Part shown: positions 1 to 12,997 of the stretch, piece after piece | How positions within the stretch are numbered: position 1 is the first letter of the stretch | Layout: each line of letters begins with the position of its first letter | Assembly: GCA_000711775.1 (NCBI GenBank) | Contig: ARYC01017392.1 | Location: 1 to 64,000, forward strand | Length of the DNA: 64,000 nt | Source: Oxytricha trifallax | Taxonomy: Eukaryota > Ciliophora > Spirotrichea > Sporadotrichida > Oxytrichidae | Direction of reading: 5' to 3' | Notes under the pieces: generated by a model | The model's database searches: none | The model's input: only the letters and a program-made list of their open reading frames with translations | Told to the model about the DNA's origin: nothing | Position numbers and translations under genes: made by a program

Positions 1-1534
1 TAATTATGGAAAAGATTTATAAACTGTGTTTCTTTTTAAATATTTAAAATCTCTATTCGAATATATTAATGGTCATTTTGAACTTCCTAAAGAATTTATA
101 AATTAAATTTGTATGTTAATATTTTAATATTATTTTATATGGATATTCTTAAAAGAATATTTAAAATTCAAAAGAAAATTTGCATTATAAATGTATTCAA
201 TTAAATTAATTAGTCAACTTTTGAATTGAATTTTGATGTTTTTAATTTAGTTTATTTCTTTAAGACTAAATAAACTTAGAACGGGTTGTTAGGTTCCATT
301 AAATTTCCATAACTTTAATAAAAATTTATGAATATAGTAAAGGGCACTTTAATAGGTATTAATTTGTTTTAGAAAATGAGTTAAAATAAATTTATTCAAT
401 TATTAAAAATATAGATATTAAAAAAACTAATTCATAACTTAAGATAAGAATCTCAATTGATTTTAAAATTATATCTTTAAAATTAAACCGAGATATACTA
501 TGCATTTCTGAATCATCAAATGAAACGACTTATTTAATTTTATATTAAATCACATATTTTATAAATGTCTATAAATTTAATTAATTAGCAAATTATAAAT
601 AATTTTTGTGTTTTTTAAATCTTTTGAGACAAAATTTAATACTCTGAATTTATTATAAATGATAATTGAAAAAGAAATGTAAATTTTGTTATTATATATT
701 TTATTAGGATAGTAAAGATGTTATAGTAAAAGTTTTTGACTAATTTTAAATACTGTATTGAATGAGTCTTTATCTTTATAAATAAATTCTGAAGATTTTA
801 ACATAGATTCATTTAGTAGTACATTTATTTAATAAAATTTTGTAAATATTTTTCATTTAGATTATTTATCATTGAATTAGTTATGTAAATTAAGTAATTT
901 ATTACCTCTCCATATAATTCTAAACTTTGCTATAATAATAAATTATATAATTGTTTTATTTTTGAGTAAATTATTCAAACATAAAGCTTCAGGGAAATTA
1001 TTCTTATAAATATTTAGAAGCCTAATTTAATTCTTTATTTAAAAATGAATTCAATTAGTTGTCATTAGACTTTTAAATACATTAAAAGATATGACATATA
1101 AATATATGCTCTATGTCTTTCATGCTAAAAATATAAGGATTTTTATAATTTGGAGTGAAATAAATGTAAAAAAAAAGTTTTTTTTTTACATTATGCATTT
1201 ATAAATACATAAGATTAATATTCTATATAACTCACTATCTATATTTTATTATTTATGTATAAAACTAATTAAATTTCATTAGCCAGCATATTTAAAGTGG
1301 GGTTGATCTATTTCAATTAAAATTATATCTTGTTACATAAAATGATAAATATTAATTGAAGAAACTCATTGATTTATGTTAAACTTAATAATTTATGAAT
1401 TTATGAATTAATCTATTTAAGATTATTAGAATGGATTTTATATTTAATAACTGGGATATTTAATGTTTATTCATAAATAATTTAATTGTTTCAAACAAAT
1501 TAAAGTACTTTATTTTAAAACATTTTAATTGAAA
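1..1534. other. AT-rich DNA without a recognised gene
   Basis: No reading frame of useful length was seen on either strand with TGA as the only stop, and no RNA gene or transposon end was recognised. The only local oddity is an A/T homopolymer palindrome near 1165-1190. Confidence 0.5.
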
Positions 1535-3411
1535 TTTTGTAGTCAAGATATGACATATTAAATATCTAAACAAGTTTGCTCTTTTGCTAAAAGTGAAATT
1601 AATCTATATAAATATTTGGAAAATAAATCCTAAAATGAAATTTGTTTAAGTAAAAGAAAATAATTGATAGGTTTATATTACTAAAATAATTAATTTAGAT
1701 ACTAATGATTAAATTTAACTAAATTAATTATAATATTCTCACAGAAATACATCAATAGGAAAGTGAAGTTGAATTTAGTTGAAATATAGATTGTGAGATC
1801 TATTATTATTTTGTTTTCTAATTAAAATGCACTTTTTGTAATCTGTCAAGTCACTGTTTATTAGTTAATATTTTATCAATTTAGATTTATTATTTTTTTC
1901 TTCAATGAGTGACTCAAGATTAATAGCGTCAATAAAAATAATGGGATTTGTCTATTATATTCTATTTACACAATGATATAATTAATCTACTTTAAAGTCA
2001 ATTTTATAATGCGTCGTCAAGTTCTTTACTTAATTATAAATCATACAAAATTTTAATTACTCTTTGATTCTAAAAGTTACATTGATATTCAAGACATTAA
2101 TATTTTACAATTTATCTAGAAATTCATCAATATCTTTCAATAAATTTACAGTAATTTCAAATCTTAATATATTTGGATTGTTTTATTAAATGTTTGTCAT
2201 TGATTAAATAACATCAAGACATAATAAATATCGACCTTCAAATTGAATAGTTTATAAATTAGTAAAAATATTTCTGAATTAATCAAAATATTGAGGGGAG
2301 AAGTTTTCTTAACAGTGCATATTCCTTCACCCCCATGGAAATTTCATGACTTTAACATTCAAATTTTTACAACAATAAAGTTTAAGAATAATATAGATTT
2401 TATGTTTAAAATACAATAACCTTATATTTCACATTTTTAAAAAGATTTAATTTTTGTATTTTATCTAAATATACGATAAGCAATATTTAATTAATTATTT
2501 TTAATAAATAATTAGTGTATTTTTCATTCAAATTTTAAAATAAAAATGATATTGAAAGCTACATTATAAATAATTAGATCATAATTTTTTGAAGAGGATT
2601 TTAAGAAATTTTTAAATTTGGATATTTATGTTGGGAAGGAAACCTCTCCATAAAATATTAAGTTTGTGTATTATTAAATGTTATTTCTTTAGCATTTTTA
2701 AAAATACATATCAAAGCAATACTTTTGATGTTACAGTCTTATAATATAATTGTTCCTTAAAAATTCAGTTAATCTATTAATAGTTTGTATAATTTTTATA
2801 TTTTAATAGGAGATTTTCCCATTAATAATTGAAAATATTATTGTTGATTTAATTCAGAATAATTTATTGAAAAATCAATTGAATAATTTGAATATATCTT
2901 GCAAGATACAAATTTTATGCTCTTAATTTTTTGAATTCTTGAATTTTCAATAAAACATTAAAAAAAGTTTAAAACCTAAGAAAAATAAGACTTTCCTTAG
3001 AAATTGCACATTTTAATTCTTATTAAATTTGAATTTTCAAATAAATATTCAATTTGTTATTGCAGTAAATTATAAAATTCATAATAAGTGAAATCAAATT
3101 TATAATAATTAAATCACCTTCTCTATATTTTGATTGAATTAATGAACTATGGCTACAATAAGTTTTAAAATTTTTGTAAATTGAAGATATGTAATTATAC
3201 AATATTCCAAATGGATAAAGAAATAAATAATAAATTTTTGGAGATTAGAAAAAATTAGAAGCCGAATGCAGATTAAAAATTAAGCTTAATTATATTCTAC
3301 CTCATTTCTGTAATAATATTGTGATTAATTCTTAGTATTACCTATTAGGAATTAAATACTAATTATTTTATTAAATATGTTTCCATAAATCAAATATAAT
3401 TCCATTATAAT

Positions 3412-4569
3412 AAAAACTCCAAAACCTCTTTACTAATTTAATATGTTTTTTGAATGAGGTTAATGTTGGGGATTAGGGTGTTTTTATTAATTTAATTTTC
3501 ATTGTTAAACTCAATGTATTTTATCATTTATTTAGATGACAAATTTAATCTTTCATTTTTTATCGTAACTACAACTCATAAATGTTATGTGAAAAACTAA
3601 AAACTCTTCATCTAGGACAATTTCAATGATAGTTTATTAATTTTGTTTTAGTTATTTAATTAAAATAGCTAAATTATATGTAATCATCATCTTATAATTT
3701 CTTGGGCACCATTTTTTGGTTTTTTACTAATATAGTTTCATAATAGTTTAGTATATGATTCTAATTAGGTTATGAACCATTTTGGAATATTTTCATTAAT
3801 TCTTAATTAATTTATACTTTATACTAACCAAGCTCTGCTAGCATTTAATTGGTTCCAATTAAAATTAAACTGATTAAGTGCCAGTACTAATTAAATTTTA
3901 ACAAGTTTAATATTAATTTAATTGGCTAAAATGGAAATCAATCTCTGATATTTGTTACACTTTTTGTAAAATTTCACTATTTATCTTAACAGGGTTGACC
4001 TCCTATAAAATGCCCATATTAAATAGGTGTTTAAATATTATTGGTATCTTAAATACATTTAAGATTTATATTCATTTATAATAATTTAAAAACAAAAATA
4101 TGAGAGACTTGGGCCTATCATACATATTTAATTTTATTTATACTTAGGTTACTAAAATCTTTTATATTGCACACAAATAAATAGATAAAGATCTCAAACT
4201 AAAAAATATGAAAGTATTTAATCGAACTTGAAATAATTTATGATGAAAATTAATTAAAAATTTGTGTATATATTCCAATTTTTTGAAGTTTACTCAAAAA
4301 ATCAATTAGATTAATTTACAACTTATGAAAAAGATAGAAAGTAGAAAAAAGCATTTTTAAGACTTATTTTTTTTAAATAAAAACTATAATCAGTATGTCG
4401 TTATGAGTACACATAAGTGGATGTTAAAAAACATTATCAATATAAGACCTTAATATTATCAAAATTCGAGTGAAAGAGATGCTTAAGAACTTCCTATAAA
4501 CCCTATTCCCAACATTACTCTCATCATTCAAAAAACATATAAAATTCATAAAGGGGCTTGGGGGTTTTA
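3412..4569. mobile_element. Internally deleted non-coding TBE derivative with telomere-like ends
   Basis: The left end (from 3412) reads as a decayed C-A4-C4-A4-C4 terminus followed by a degraded TBE inverted repeat, including a GTTGGGGATTAGGG block at about 3462-3477. The right end (about 4495-4569) is the matching inverted copy ending in GGGGTTTT. The element is flanked by AAT at 3409-3411 and AAT at 4570-4572, as expected for the 3-bp TBE target duplication. The interior near 3760-4025 matches the spacer between the 57-kDa and 22-kDa genes of the full element at 10452. No coding part was recognised. The paralogous position near 8320-8322 has a single AAT and no insert. Confidence 0.85.
3993..4025 (+). 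promoter_or_regulatory. Conserved TBE 22-kDa upstream motif (relic copy)
   Basis: GGTTGACCTCCTATA followed by a CCCATATT block. The same motif lies 108 bp before the 22-kDa start in both full-length TBEs. Here an ATG lies 107 bp downstream (4100), but no 22-kDa-like coding sequence follows it. Confidence 0.6.
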
Positions 4570-6867
4570 AATATGTAGGAAAAATATTATTGCTAAATAT
4601 TAAATTTGTGTAATTTTATTTTCCTGTGTGAAATTTTAAATATTTTATTATTTCTCTTTCATCTCTTGATAAGTGTGATAGTATAGTAAATATAAAATAA
4701 TAATCTAAAAATGAATATGAAACTAATCTACTATTCCTAGATAAATACATATTTTTATTTTAAATTATTATTATAGTTTAACAATATGAATAAACTATTT
4801 AACTTAAGAACATTTTTAAAAAAATATATAACTGACATGATTTATATTAAAATATATCTAAAGTATATATGTTTTATTTTTATTTATAATTAATTTTTTT
4901 TCTATATCTTATGCCAATTAACTTTAATTAAACTATAAAATTTAGATATATTGTATTATAATCAAAGATAGTTAAGTATCCAATACAAAAAATTGTATAA
5001 TTAATTGTTAATATCTATATTAAGATTAATCAAATATTTCTATTAAATTTAAAGAAGTATAATAATTTTCTAATCTTATATCAAATTAATATATAATAAT
5101 CGATTATTTTTTGAAATAATTCATTAATTTTTATCAAATAATTCTTACATGTCTAATATATTAATTATATATGAGCAAATAAAGAAGTAAACATTTTTTA
5201 TTAATAACATGCTTTTAAAATAAAAGAAATATTAAGGGAAAAGTTCCCCGTCCTTTCCGAAGTTTTTTTATCTCAAACATTATAATATATATTATATTAG
5301 CCCTAAATTACACAGATTTTTACTATAATTTCAAGATTCATATTTACCTATTAACTCTTTAAATGTTGTAAATAACGAACTCTTAGAATTTTTATAATTT
5401 ATATACTTGATAAAATATTTGAAATTTTTATCATAATAAAACAAAATATTGGTTGTTAAATTTGAATTAATATAATATAATTGATTATATTAATTTTGGG
5501 AAATTATAAAAAAGTTACTTGGTTTCACCTTGGGCAAAGAACTTGCCCCCCGAAATTAAACTTAACTGATAATTAATTAATTAAGTTTGATCTCATCATT
5601 CTAATATAACTTCAATTGAATATCTTAGTTTTACTTAGTTAAAGTATAAACTATAAATTTTTTCTGTTTACCTATTTTCAATTAATATGCATTTCTTATA
5701 TTCTTTCAGGTTACTGTTTATTAATTCAATTTGTATTTATTCAGATTAGGTATTTTTTTACTCAATAAGCTATTCGAGTTTAAAAGTATTTTAAAATATT
5801 GCATCATTTCTTACTATTGCTTTCTTAAAATATTCTTACAATGCATTTACTTTGAAAATTTTATTTGATTCTATAGTTCAATGACTTATAAGTGACTTAA
5901 TCTATGAAATTTACACATCAAAGTTTAGCACAAAAGTCATCTCTATATTCTTACAATAAATATTTTGAAAACGTTTTATGAATTTACCAAATTCTGCTAG
6001 TACTATTATACATATTTCTATTTTTAATTCATTAGAATTTTCATTTTAATTTTATATTGTTGAATTTATGACATCTTCACACATATTATATTTACCTTAG
6101 AATTTAATTTCTTACAAATTTGTGAATATATTTCTGAATCTATTAAAATATTCAGTCTTAGAATCTTTGATTGATACAACTTTTGCATCTTTGAAAAGAC
6201 CAATTAAAGGTATATTGCTAATATATTATATAAACAGGGTAAATTCAAAATATAAAGCTCAATAGCATTATAGTTGAAAGCAATAATAAATTTTTCAAAT
6301 ACTTAGCAGATAGAGATCTTATAAGTTGAAATAATATCATATGAGTCGATAAGTTAATCCCATCTAAACTTATTTGTAGTGATTTCTGTAAAGAATTTGG
6401 TAAAAGTTAAATATTTTTCCATACGTTGGAAAGTATATATTCCCATCAATTATAATTCATATTTAGTTATTAAAGTTTATTGAGATAAGAAATTAATATT
6501 TTGAAAGAGTTTTTAAGAAAAAGTTGATGGGTCTTTCAATGTATATTAGTTGCAAAAACGTTCTATTATATCTATCTTGATTAAGATTTCAAATCTTAAT
6601 GAAAACCACGCTAATAATGTATTGAAAATTGTTAGCTTAGCATTGTTTTTATTATATAATAAGACAAAGAATAAATATAAACCTTGAAAATTACATATAA
6701 AAAAAAAGCTATTTTATACATGGAGATAATAATTGAACTTGGGATCTACATGTTTCTAATGTTATTATTAACAAATTATTAGATTTTTATGTTTGGGACA
6801 GGAAACTTCCTGGGGGGGTAGACTAATAATTGCTCGTGTCAGGAAATTTCTTCCCCTGATACTACTA

Positions 6868-9800
6868 AGTCAAGATATAACATTTAAAATTAAATATCTA
6901 ATCATGTTGGCCAATTTACTTAACAAAAATAATAATGTACACATATTTATATGAAATTTTTATATTTATTTAATTTAAAGATAATATTGTATAAGTTAAT
7001 ATAAATTTTATTTTATGTATTTAAATTTTTAAAGAAACTAAATAAGTTTGATTCTATTAGTTTTATTTTTAACTAAATTAATTACAATATTCATAATTTA
7101 AAATCAAAGCGACAGTGAACTTTAACTTAGTTGAAATATAAATTGTGAGATCTATTATTGTTACCATTTTAAATTAAAATACACTTTTTATAATTTGGCA
7201 AGTCACTCGTTATTAATTTGAATTTTATCAATTAAGATTAATTACTTTATTTTTCTATGAGAGACTCAAGAGTACCCCTGTCAATAAATATAATTTAATC
7301 TTTCTATTCTTTCAAATCTAAAGAATGATAAATGTATCTACTTTAAAGTCAATTCTAAAATTTAAAGTCAAATTATGTATTATATTATGTACCATTTCAA
7401 ATTATAATTATTATCTTATTTTAAAAGTCAAATCGATATTCAAGCCATTATTTTAATGAGAATTACTTAGAAACTTTTTAATAAAATCAATTTCCTCAAT
7501 TTCCTTTACAGTAATTTTTAATCTTAATTTATTTGGATTGTATTGTTAATATTAGATTATTGACCCAATAACATCAAGACATAATTAATATCGACTTTTA
7601 AATTTAATAGTCTGTAATTTATTAAATATTTTTATGAAATATTTAAATTACTTAGTCAGTGTATTTTAAAATATTATTTCTTTAGCATTTCTGAATAAAC
7701 ACATTAAAGCCATACTTTTAATGTTACATTCTTATAATATGAGTTCTCCTTAGAAATTCAATTTATCTATCAACAATAAATATACTTTTTATATTTTAAT
7801 TGGAGATTTTTCAATTATTTTCTAAAAATATAATAGTTAATTTAATTCAGAATAATTTATTGAAAAATCACTTTAATAATGCTAATACATCTTACAAAAT
7901 TCAAATTTTATGCATTTAACTTTTTCAAATCTTGAATTTTCAAACAAACATTGAAAAAAGTTTAAAAATTAATAAAAATACTATTTTCCTTTTAAATTGC
8001 TGATTTTAATTTTTATCAAATTTGAGTTCTCAAATAAATAATCAATTTATTATTGCAGAAAAACATAAAAATTTAATAACTTAGATTTAATTATAATAAT
8101 AAATTAACTTCAGTATATTTTTATTACATAATTGTAAACTATGGTATTATTAAGAAAAACTAAATACAGTTAGACGAGGATGGGATTTTTGCAGATATAA
8201 TTATATCCAATATTCAATGAAAATGAATCATTTATTTTTAGAATTTTCTTTCAGGGACATAAAACTTTTATATTTTATACAAAAATATCTATTCTTTAAT
8301 TCAAATATAATTCTACTATAATATGTTGGAAAACTTTTGTTAATAATTAGATTTGTAAAACTTTAATCTCCTGTATAATGTCTTAGATATGTAATTAATT
8401 ATCTTTCTCCTCTAGATAACTGCGAGAGCTTAGTAAATAAAATATAACATAATAATTCAAAAATGAGTAAGAAACTAATCTAATATTTTTAGATAATTGC
8501 ATCTTAAATTTTTTAATAATTATTATAATTTACTGATTAATAAAACTATTTAATTATAGAAAATATTTTTTTTAAAAATGCTTGTAATTTTATTTTTTGC
8601 TTACATTGAAATAAATTATATTTTATTACAATTACTTTTATTTTCTTTTTTCAATAAAAAAAAGATTTTACAGATATATGTATTAAGATAAAAGTTATTT
8701 AAATTACAAAGTATATAACTAATTTTATCTACAATTTAAAAAGCATTATATTAGGTAGGATCACATTTATATTTTTATTTAAATTAATTTAGGCTTAAAT
8801 TTTTAAATCATTTATTAGAATATTATTTAAAATAATTCAATAACTGCTTGTTTAAAATATACACGTCTAATTATAATTGGTCAAAATGCAAATTATCTTA
8901 AAAAAAGAAAAATATTTTGTATTTATTTATCTTTATATTTTTTTTTTAATTTTATAAATACTTAATGAGAACATATCAATTTAATTTATCAACTTAGAAT
9001 ACTTGGTATAATTGTTTTGATTTATACAATCCATGTTAATTGATTTAATAATATTCATTTATATGATTTTAAATAAATAAATGTGATTTAAATATAATGA
9101 TATGAAATAATTTTTAGAATAACGATCAACCTTTTAGAAATTTCTTAAATATAGAATTAATTTATGATTGAGTAATGATGTTATAAAAAATCTATTAAAA
9201 AAAAAGTTTTTATTTAATAAAATTAATATAATTTAGTTTTATATTTTAATTAAATTGATTTGAAAACTTCATCATTCTAATAGAACTTCAATTGAATATC
9301 TTAGTTTTACTTAGTTAAAGTATAATCTATACATGTTTTCTGTTTACCTATTTTCAATTAATATGCATTTCTTGTACTCTTTCAGGTCACTGTTTACAAA
9401 AGTAATTTGTATTTATTTTGATTAAGCATTTTCTTACTTAATAAGTTATTCAAGTCTAAAAGTATTCTAAAATATTGCATCGTTTCTTATTGTAGTTTTC
9501 TTAAAATATTCTTACAATGCATTTACTTTGAAAATTATATTGGATTCTATAGTTCAATTACTTATAAGTGATTTAATCTATGAAATTTGAACATCAAAGA
9601 TAAGTACAAAAGTCATTTCTATATTCTTACAATGAACATTTTAAAATTAATTTACAAATTTGGCAAATTCTGCTAGTACTATTATAGATATTTCTATTTT
9701 AATTTCATTGGAATCTTCATTTTAATTCTATATTATTGAATTTATGACATCTTAACATAGATTATATTTACCTTAGAATTTAATTTCTTACAAATTTGTG

Positions 9801-10215
9801 AATATATTTTTAAATCTATTTAAATATTCCGTCTTAGTGTCTTTGATTGATATGACTTTTGCATTCTTGAAAAGACCAATTAAAGGTATATTGCTAAAAT
9901 AAAATCTAAACTGAGGGAATGCACTATATAAAAGTTCAATAGCATTATAGTTCAGAGAAATAAAATAAAAAAATTAATAGATAGAGTTCTTATTTGATAA
10001 AATATTTTCATATAAATCGTAGAATTAATCCCATCTAAAATAATTGTAGTAATTTCTGCAAAGAATTTGGTAAAGTTAAAAAAATTTTCTATAAGTTTGA
10101 AAGTGTATAGTGTCATCAAATATAACTCATATTATAGTTATTAAATTTTATTGAAATAAGAAATTTATTTTTTGAAAGAATTTTTGAGAAAAAGTTGATG
10201 GGTCATTCAAGATAT
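6868..10215. repeat. Tandem segmental duplication, copy 2 (empty TBE site)
   Basis: Diverged direct copy of about 1535-6545. The block at 8300-8340 carries the sequence found on the two sides of the 3412-4569 element, joined by one AAT (8320-8322). This is the unoccupied form of that insertion site. No open reading frame of note was seen. A further, shorter match to part of the unit occurs at about 15960-16250. Confidence 0.75.
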
Positions 10216-10451
10216 ATATTAATTGTAAAAAATTCTTATTAAATTGACGATATTTTAAACAAAACTTTTGCAAATAGATTATAATTGGACAATGCCAGAG
10301 ATATGACAGCTGTATAATATTGTAGTTAATAAATTTATTTTTTGAAAAATGAACTATCATTAAATAAAAAATTTTAAAAATTGTGACAGTCACCAAATTC
10401 AAAGTGACTCAAATTACATTAATATATCGACTTCAAGGTTGATTTTGCATT

Positions 10452-10536
10452 CAAAACCCCAAAACCCCTTAGTGAGGTTTATAAGTGCTTTGATTTGTAG
10501 GGTATAGTTGGGGTCTTATTGGGGTTAGTAGAGAAA
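10452..10536. repeat. TBE terminal inverted repeat, left
   Basis: Starts with one C followed by the telomere-like A4C4A4C4 block and continues with about 68 bp shared with the right end. Hypotrich telomeres are C4A4 repeats, which gives the element its name. Confidence 0.95.
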
Positions 10537-10590
10537 ACGCAGATTTTTTGTGAATTTAATGTATATTTAATGAATATTAGATGATTTAAT

Positions 10591-12036
10591 TCAAACGAAT
10601 TTTATTTGCTTGTCTTTGTTATACCTCTGGAATCTTGCTCTCTTAAGTGGCACTAGTATGTCATCCAATGTTTACCTTGGATATGAGGGAGCATTGATTA
10701 TTATCATCTCTACTATCTTTTTTATTTCCTTGCATACAATATCTTATTTGATATGATTCCAAGCATAACTGATTGATTATTTTTCAAACTTTGTACCAAA
10801 GTAAGCCATACTTTCCATATCACTCTTTAATAAAATAGCTCCAATCGCCCATACATCCCATTAAACAGAGACATTAGTCCATTTCTCTCTGATTGGGAAG
10901 TATCCAGGTGTCCCAAGAACCTTTGCTAAGGTTACTATCTCTTATCTTAATGCTCTATTGAAATCTATAACAACTACTTCTATAGGGCAGAGGTTTATCA
11001 TAACATTTTCTGGCTTCAAATATCTATGAACATATCCAAGTTCATGCAACTCCTTGAAACCCTATATCATTCTGATAGTATATCATTCAAATCATCTGGG
11101 TATCTGTTATGATTCAGATAATCTCTCAGAGTCATTTCATATTTCTTAAGCCTTAATGCGATATAACCGTAGCTTAAAATGACACCATTTAGCTTAAGCA
11201 AGTTTTTTCAATCTCTTCTCTTAGCCTCTCTAAGAATCATGTATTCGTTAGAAAACTCATTTTGGTACTGCTCATTCTTAAGTAGATAGCTGGAAGATCT
11301 TGCATGCATAATCATCAATTACAATAAGTTTTGGTTTTACAGGAACGCTTATTTGCAAATAGTTATCTATACAACTGCTAATATCAATTGCATTTAATGC
11401 AGGTATGTTCAGAGCTTTGGCTTAAAAGCATGCTAATATAGTGTTGCCTACTGGTTGATTCATCAATTCATGCAGCTTCTATCTCTTGAGTCTCTCCTGT
11501 TAATCTCTTTATGACTCAATAGTATTTGTCTTTCTCTTGGCAGGTATAAGCTTTTAAGTTTCTTTAACTTGAATCAAGAACTCGCTTAAATGATGCTTTT
11601 GCATATGTTTCTTCACTTTTGTTGAATGGGTATAGGACTTCATATATGTTGTGCATTAATACCTGCCATCGACTTTATCATGCTTGAAATAATAGATCTT
11701 AGCTCTACCAGAGTGTATTTCTTTGATGTGCCTCTTCAAGCTAGAATCAGTTGAGAAGAAATTTTAGCATTCATTACATTAAAATGCTTTAACCTTTTCT
11801 ACTGGGAGCTGTTCTTTTAACTCCTCAACATCTTCGATAAGCGTTTAAAAACCCATCTCTACTCGCTACTTCCTGATGTTTATTTCTAGAACAAACACCT
11901 CTGATTCAAACTCAAGTGCTTTAAGCTCTGGCTCCTTTTCAATTTAGATGATCTCTGGCTTCTTGGTTTAGCCAAAGTTTAGCTAAGATTATCCACTGCC
12001 AAGAGAGACTGCTTTGCGATTTAAGTTAGCCGCCAT
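10591..12036 (-). pseudogene. TBE 57-kDa protein: C2H2 zinc finger plus protein-kinase-like domain, broken
   Basis: The start codon is at 12036. A classical C2H2 finger is visible at residues 87-108 (C87, C90, H103, H108). The C-terminal part is protein-kinase-like: HRYLKPEN (catalytic Asp replaced by Tyr), then VIDFNRA where DFG is expected, a GTPGYFP segment, and WDVWAIGAIL. The frame shifts near 11270, carries an in-frame TGA near 11218 and shifts back near 11085, so two indels and one nonsense codon break it. The overall span still ends in frame at TGA 10591-10593. TBE 57-kDa proteins are known to combine zinc finger and kinase domains; their role in transposition is not settled. The gene is divergent from the 22-kDa gene across a spacer that contains a foldback insertion. 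Confidence 0.85.
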
Positions 12037-12190
12037 GTTTAAATTCAAATTTAAATTTCTATTATTAATAAGTAAAAACCTCAATAGCTTTACTATCTTT
12101 GTATAGGAGCTGGTACTGCAACAACAATGATTGACTTAAAGTGTTGAACATCATATTTATACTTAGTTTATAACTATAAAATTTCTAATA

Positions 12191-12604
12191 TTGTAGGAAT
12201 ACATTTGAAATTGGAAAATTAAAATTAAAATAATTTATTATAAATCTAAATAGTGGCAGTTAAAGTTGGCCAATTTAAACGATCTTGGGCTCATTCGATA
12301 GAGAATTCAAAATTAGCTGGACTTAATTATTGGCGGTACTATTTTATTGCATCCCTGGAACGAGATAACTCGAGTTTAATTAAACACCTCTAAATTCATT
12401 AAATTATACCCCCACATTAAACTCGATATATCTCGTTCCAGGGATGCAATAAAATAGTACCGCCAAAAATTAAGTCCAGCTAATTTTGAATTCTCTATCG
12501 AATGAGCCCAAGATCGTTTAAATTGGCCAACTTTAACTGCCACTATTTAGATTTATAATAAATTAATTTAAATTAATTTTCCAAATTCAAATGTATTTCT
12601 ACAA
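12191..12604. mobile_element. Foldback element nested in TBE spacer (TA-flanked)
   Basis: The arms 12191-12380 and 12415-12604 are 190 bp each and nearly perfectly inverted, with a 34-bp loop. Ends read TTGTAG...CTACAA and are flanked by TA (12189-12190 and 12605-12606). No protein is encoded. The equivalent spacer of the second TBE (37348-41250) lacks it, and removing it brings the host element to the usual TBE length, so it inserted after the TBE. Confidence 0.9.
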
Positions 12605-12629
12605 TAATATGCTTAATATTTTTAATTTT

Positions 12630-12805
12630 GGTACCAACTGAGAATAAATTCAGGTTGGTACTGGTACCAATTAGGTTTTGAACCATTTTGGAACTTTTCC
12701 ATTAAAACCTCTAATTAAGTTTTTGCTCTATTAAATTGGTACCAATTAAAATTAAACAGAATTAGTACCAGTACTAATTATTTTTAAACAAACTTAGTAC
12801 TAATT
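12630..12805. promoter_or_regulatory. Repeated GGTACC/AGTACT motifs in TBE divergent promoter spacer
   Basis: GGTACCAA occurs at about 12630, 12663 and 12738, with TTGGTACTGG at 12655, AGTACCAGTACTAA at about 12764 and AGTACTAATTT near 12795. Related GTACGTACC repeats lie at about 39066 and 39099 in the same spacer of the second TBE. Similar degraded motifs occur near 3850-3890 in the TBE derivative. They could be binding sites for an element-encoded protein; that is an inference. Confidence 0.45.
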
Positions 12806-12889
12806 TAATGGAACTAAATTGATAAAAATGGAGCTCCATCTCTGAAGTTTGTTACAGCTTCTGCCAGCTTTCTCCACGTATCTTTACCA

Positions 12890-12922
12890 GGTTGACCTCC
12901 TATAAGATACCCATATTTAATA
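12890..12922 (+). promoter_or_regulatory. Conserved upstream motif of TBE 22-kDa gene
   Basis: GGTTGACCTCCTATA followed by a CCCATATTTAATA block. It begins exactly 108 bp before the 22-kDa ATG, as in the second TBE, while much of the surrounding spacer has diverged. Confidence 0.6.
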
Positions 12923-12997
12923 CTAAGATTTTTAACTGTAAGATCCAGAACTTTATATATTATATTTTGAAATTCAATAAGAAGAGAAGGAACAAGG

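Larger units (their letters stand above)
1535..6545. repeat. Tandem segmental duplication, copy 1 (contains TBE derivative)
   Basis: This non-coding stretch is a diverged direct copy of about 6868-10215. Matching blocks run in the same order: about 1535-1870 with 6868-7215, 2160-2240 with 7518-7598, 4575-4790 with 8322-8540, and 5590-6545 with 9268-10215. Copy 1 is longer because a TBE-derived element (3412-4569) is inserted in it. No gene was found in either copy. Edges are approximate because they were judged by eye. Confidence 0.75.

Noticed and set aside
10148..10402. 84-codon minus-strand frame
   Set aside because: AT-rich chance frame within duplicated non-coding DNA; not conserved in the sister unit at about 6480-6560.
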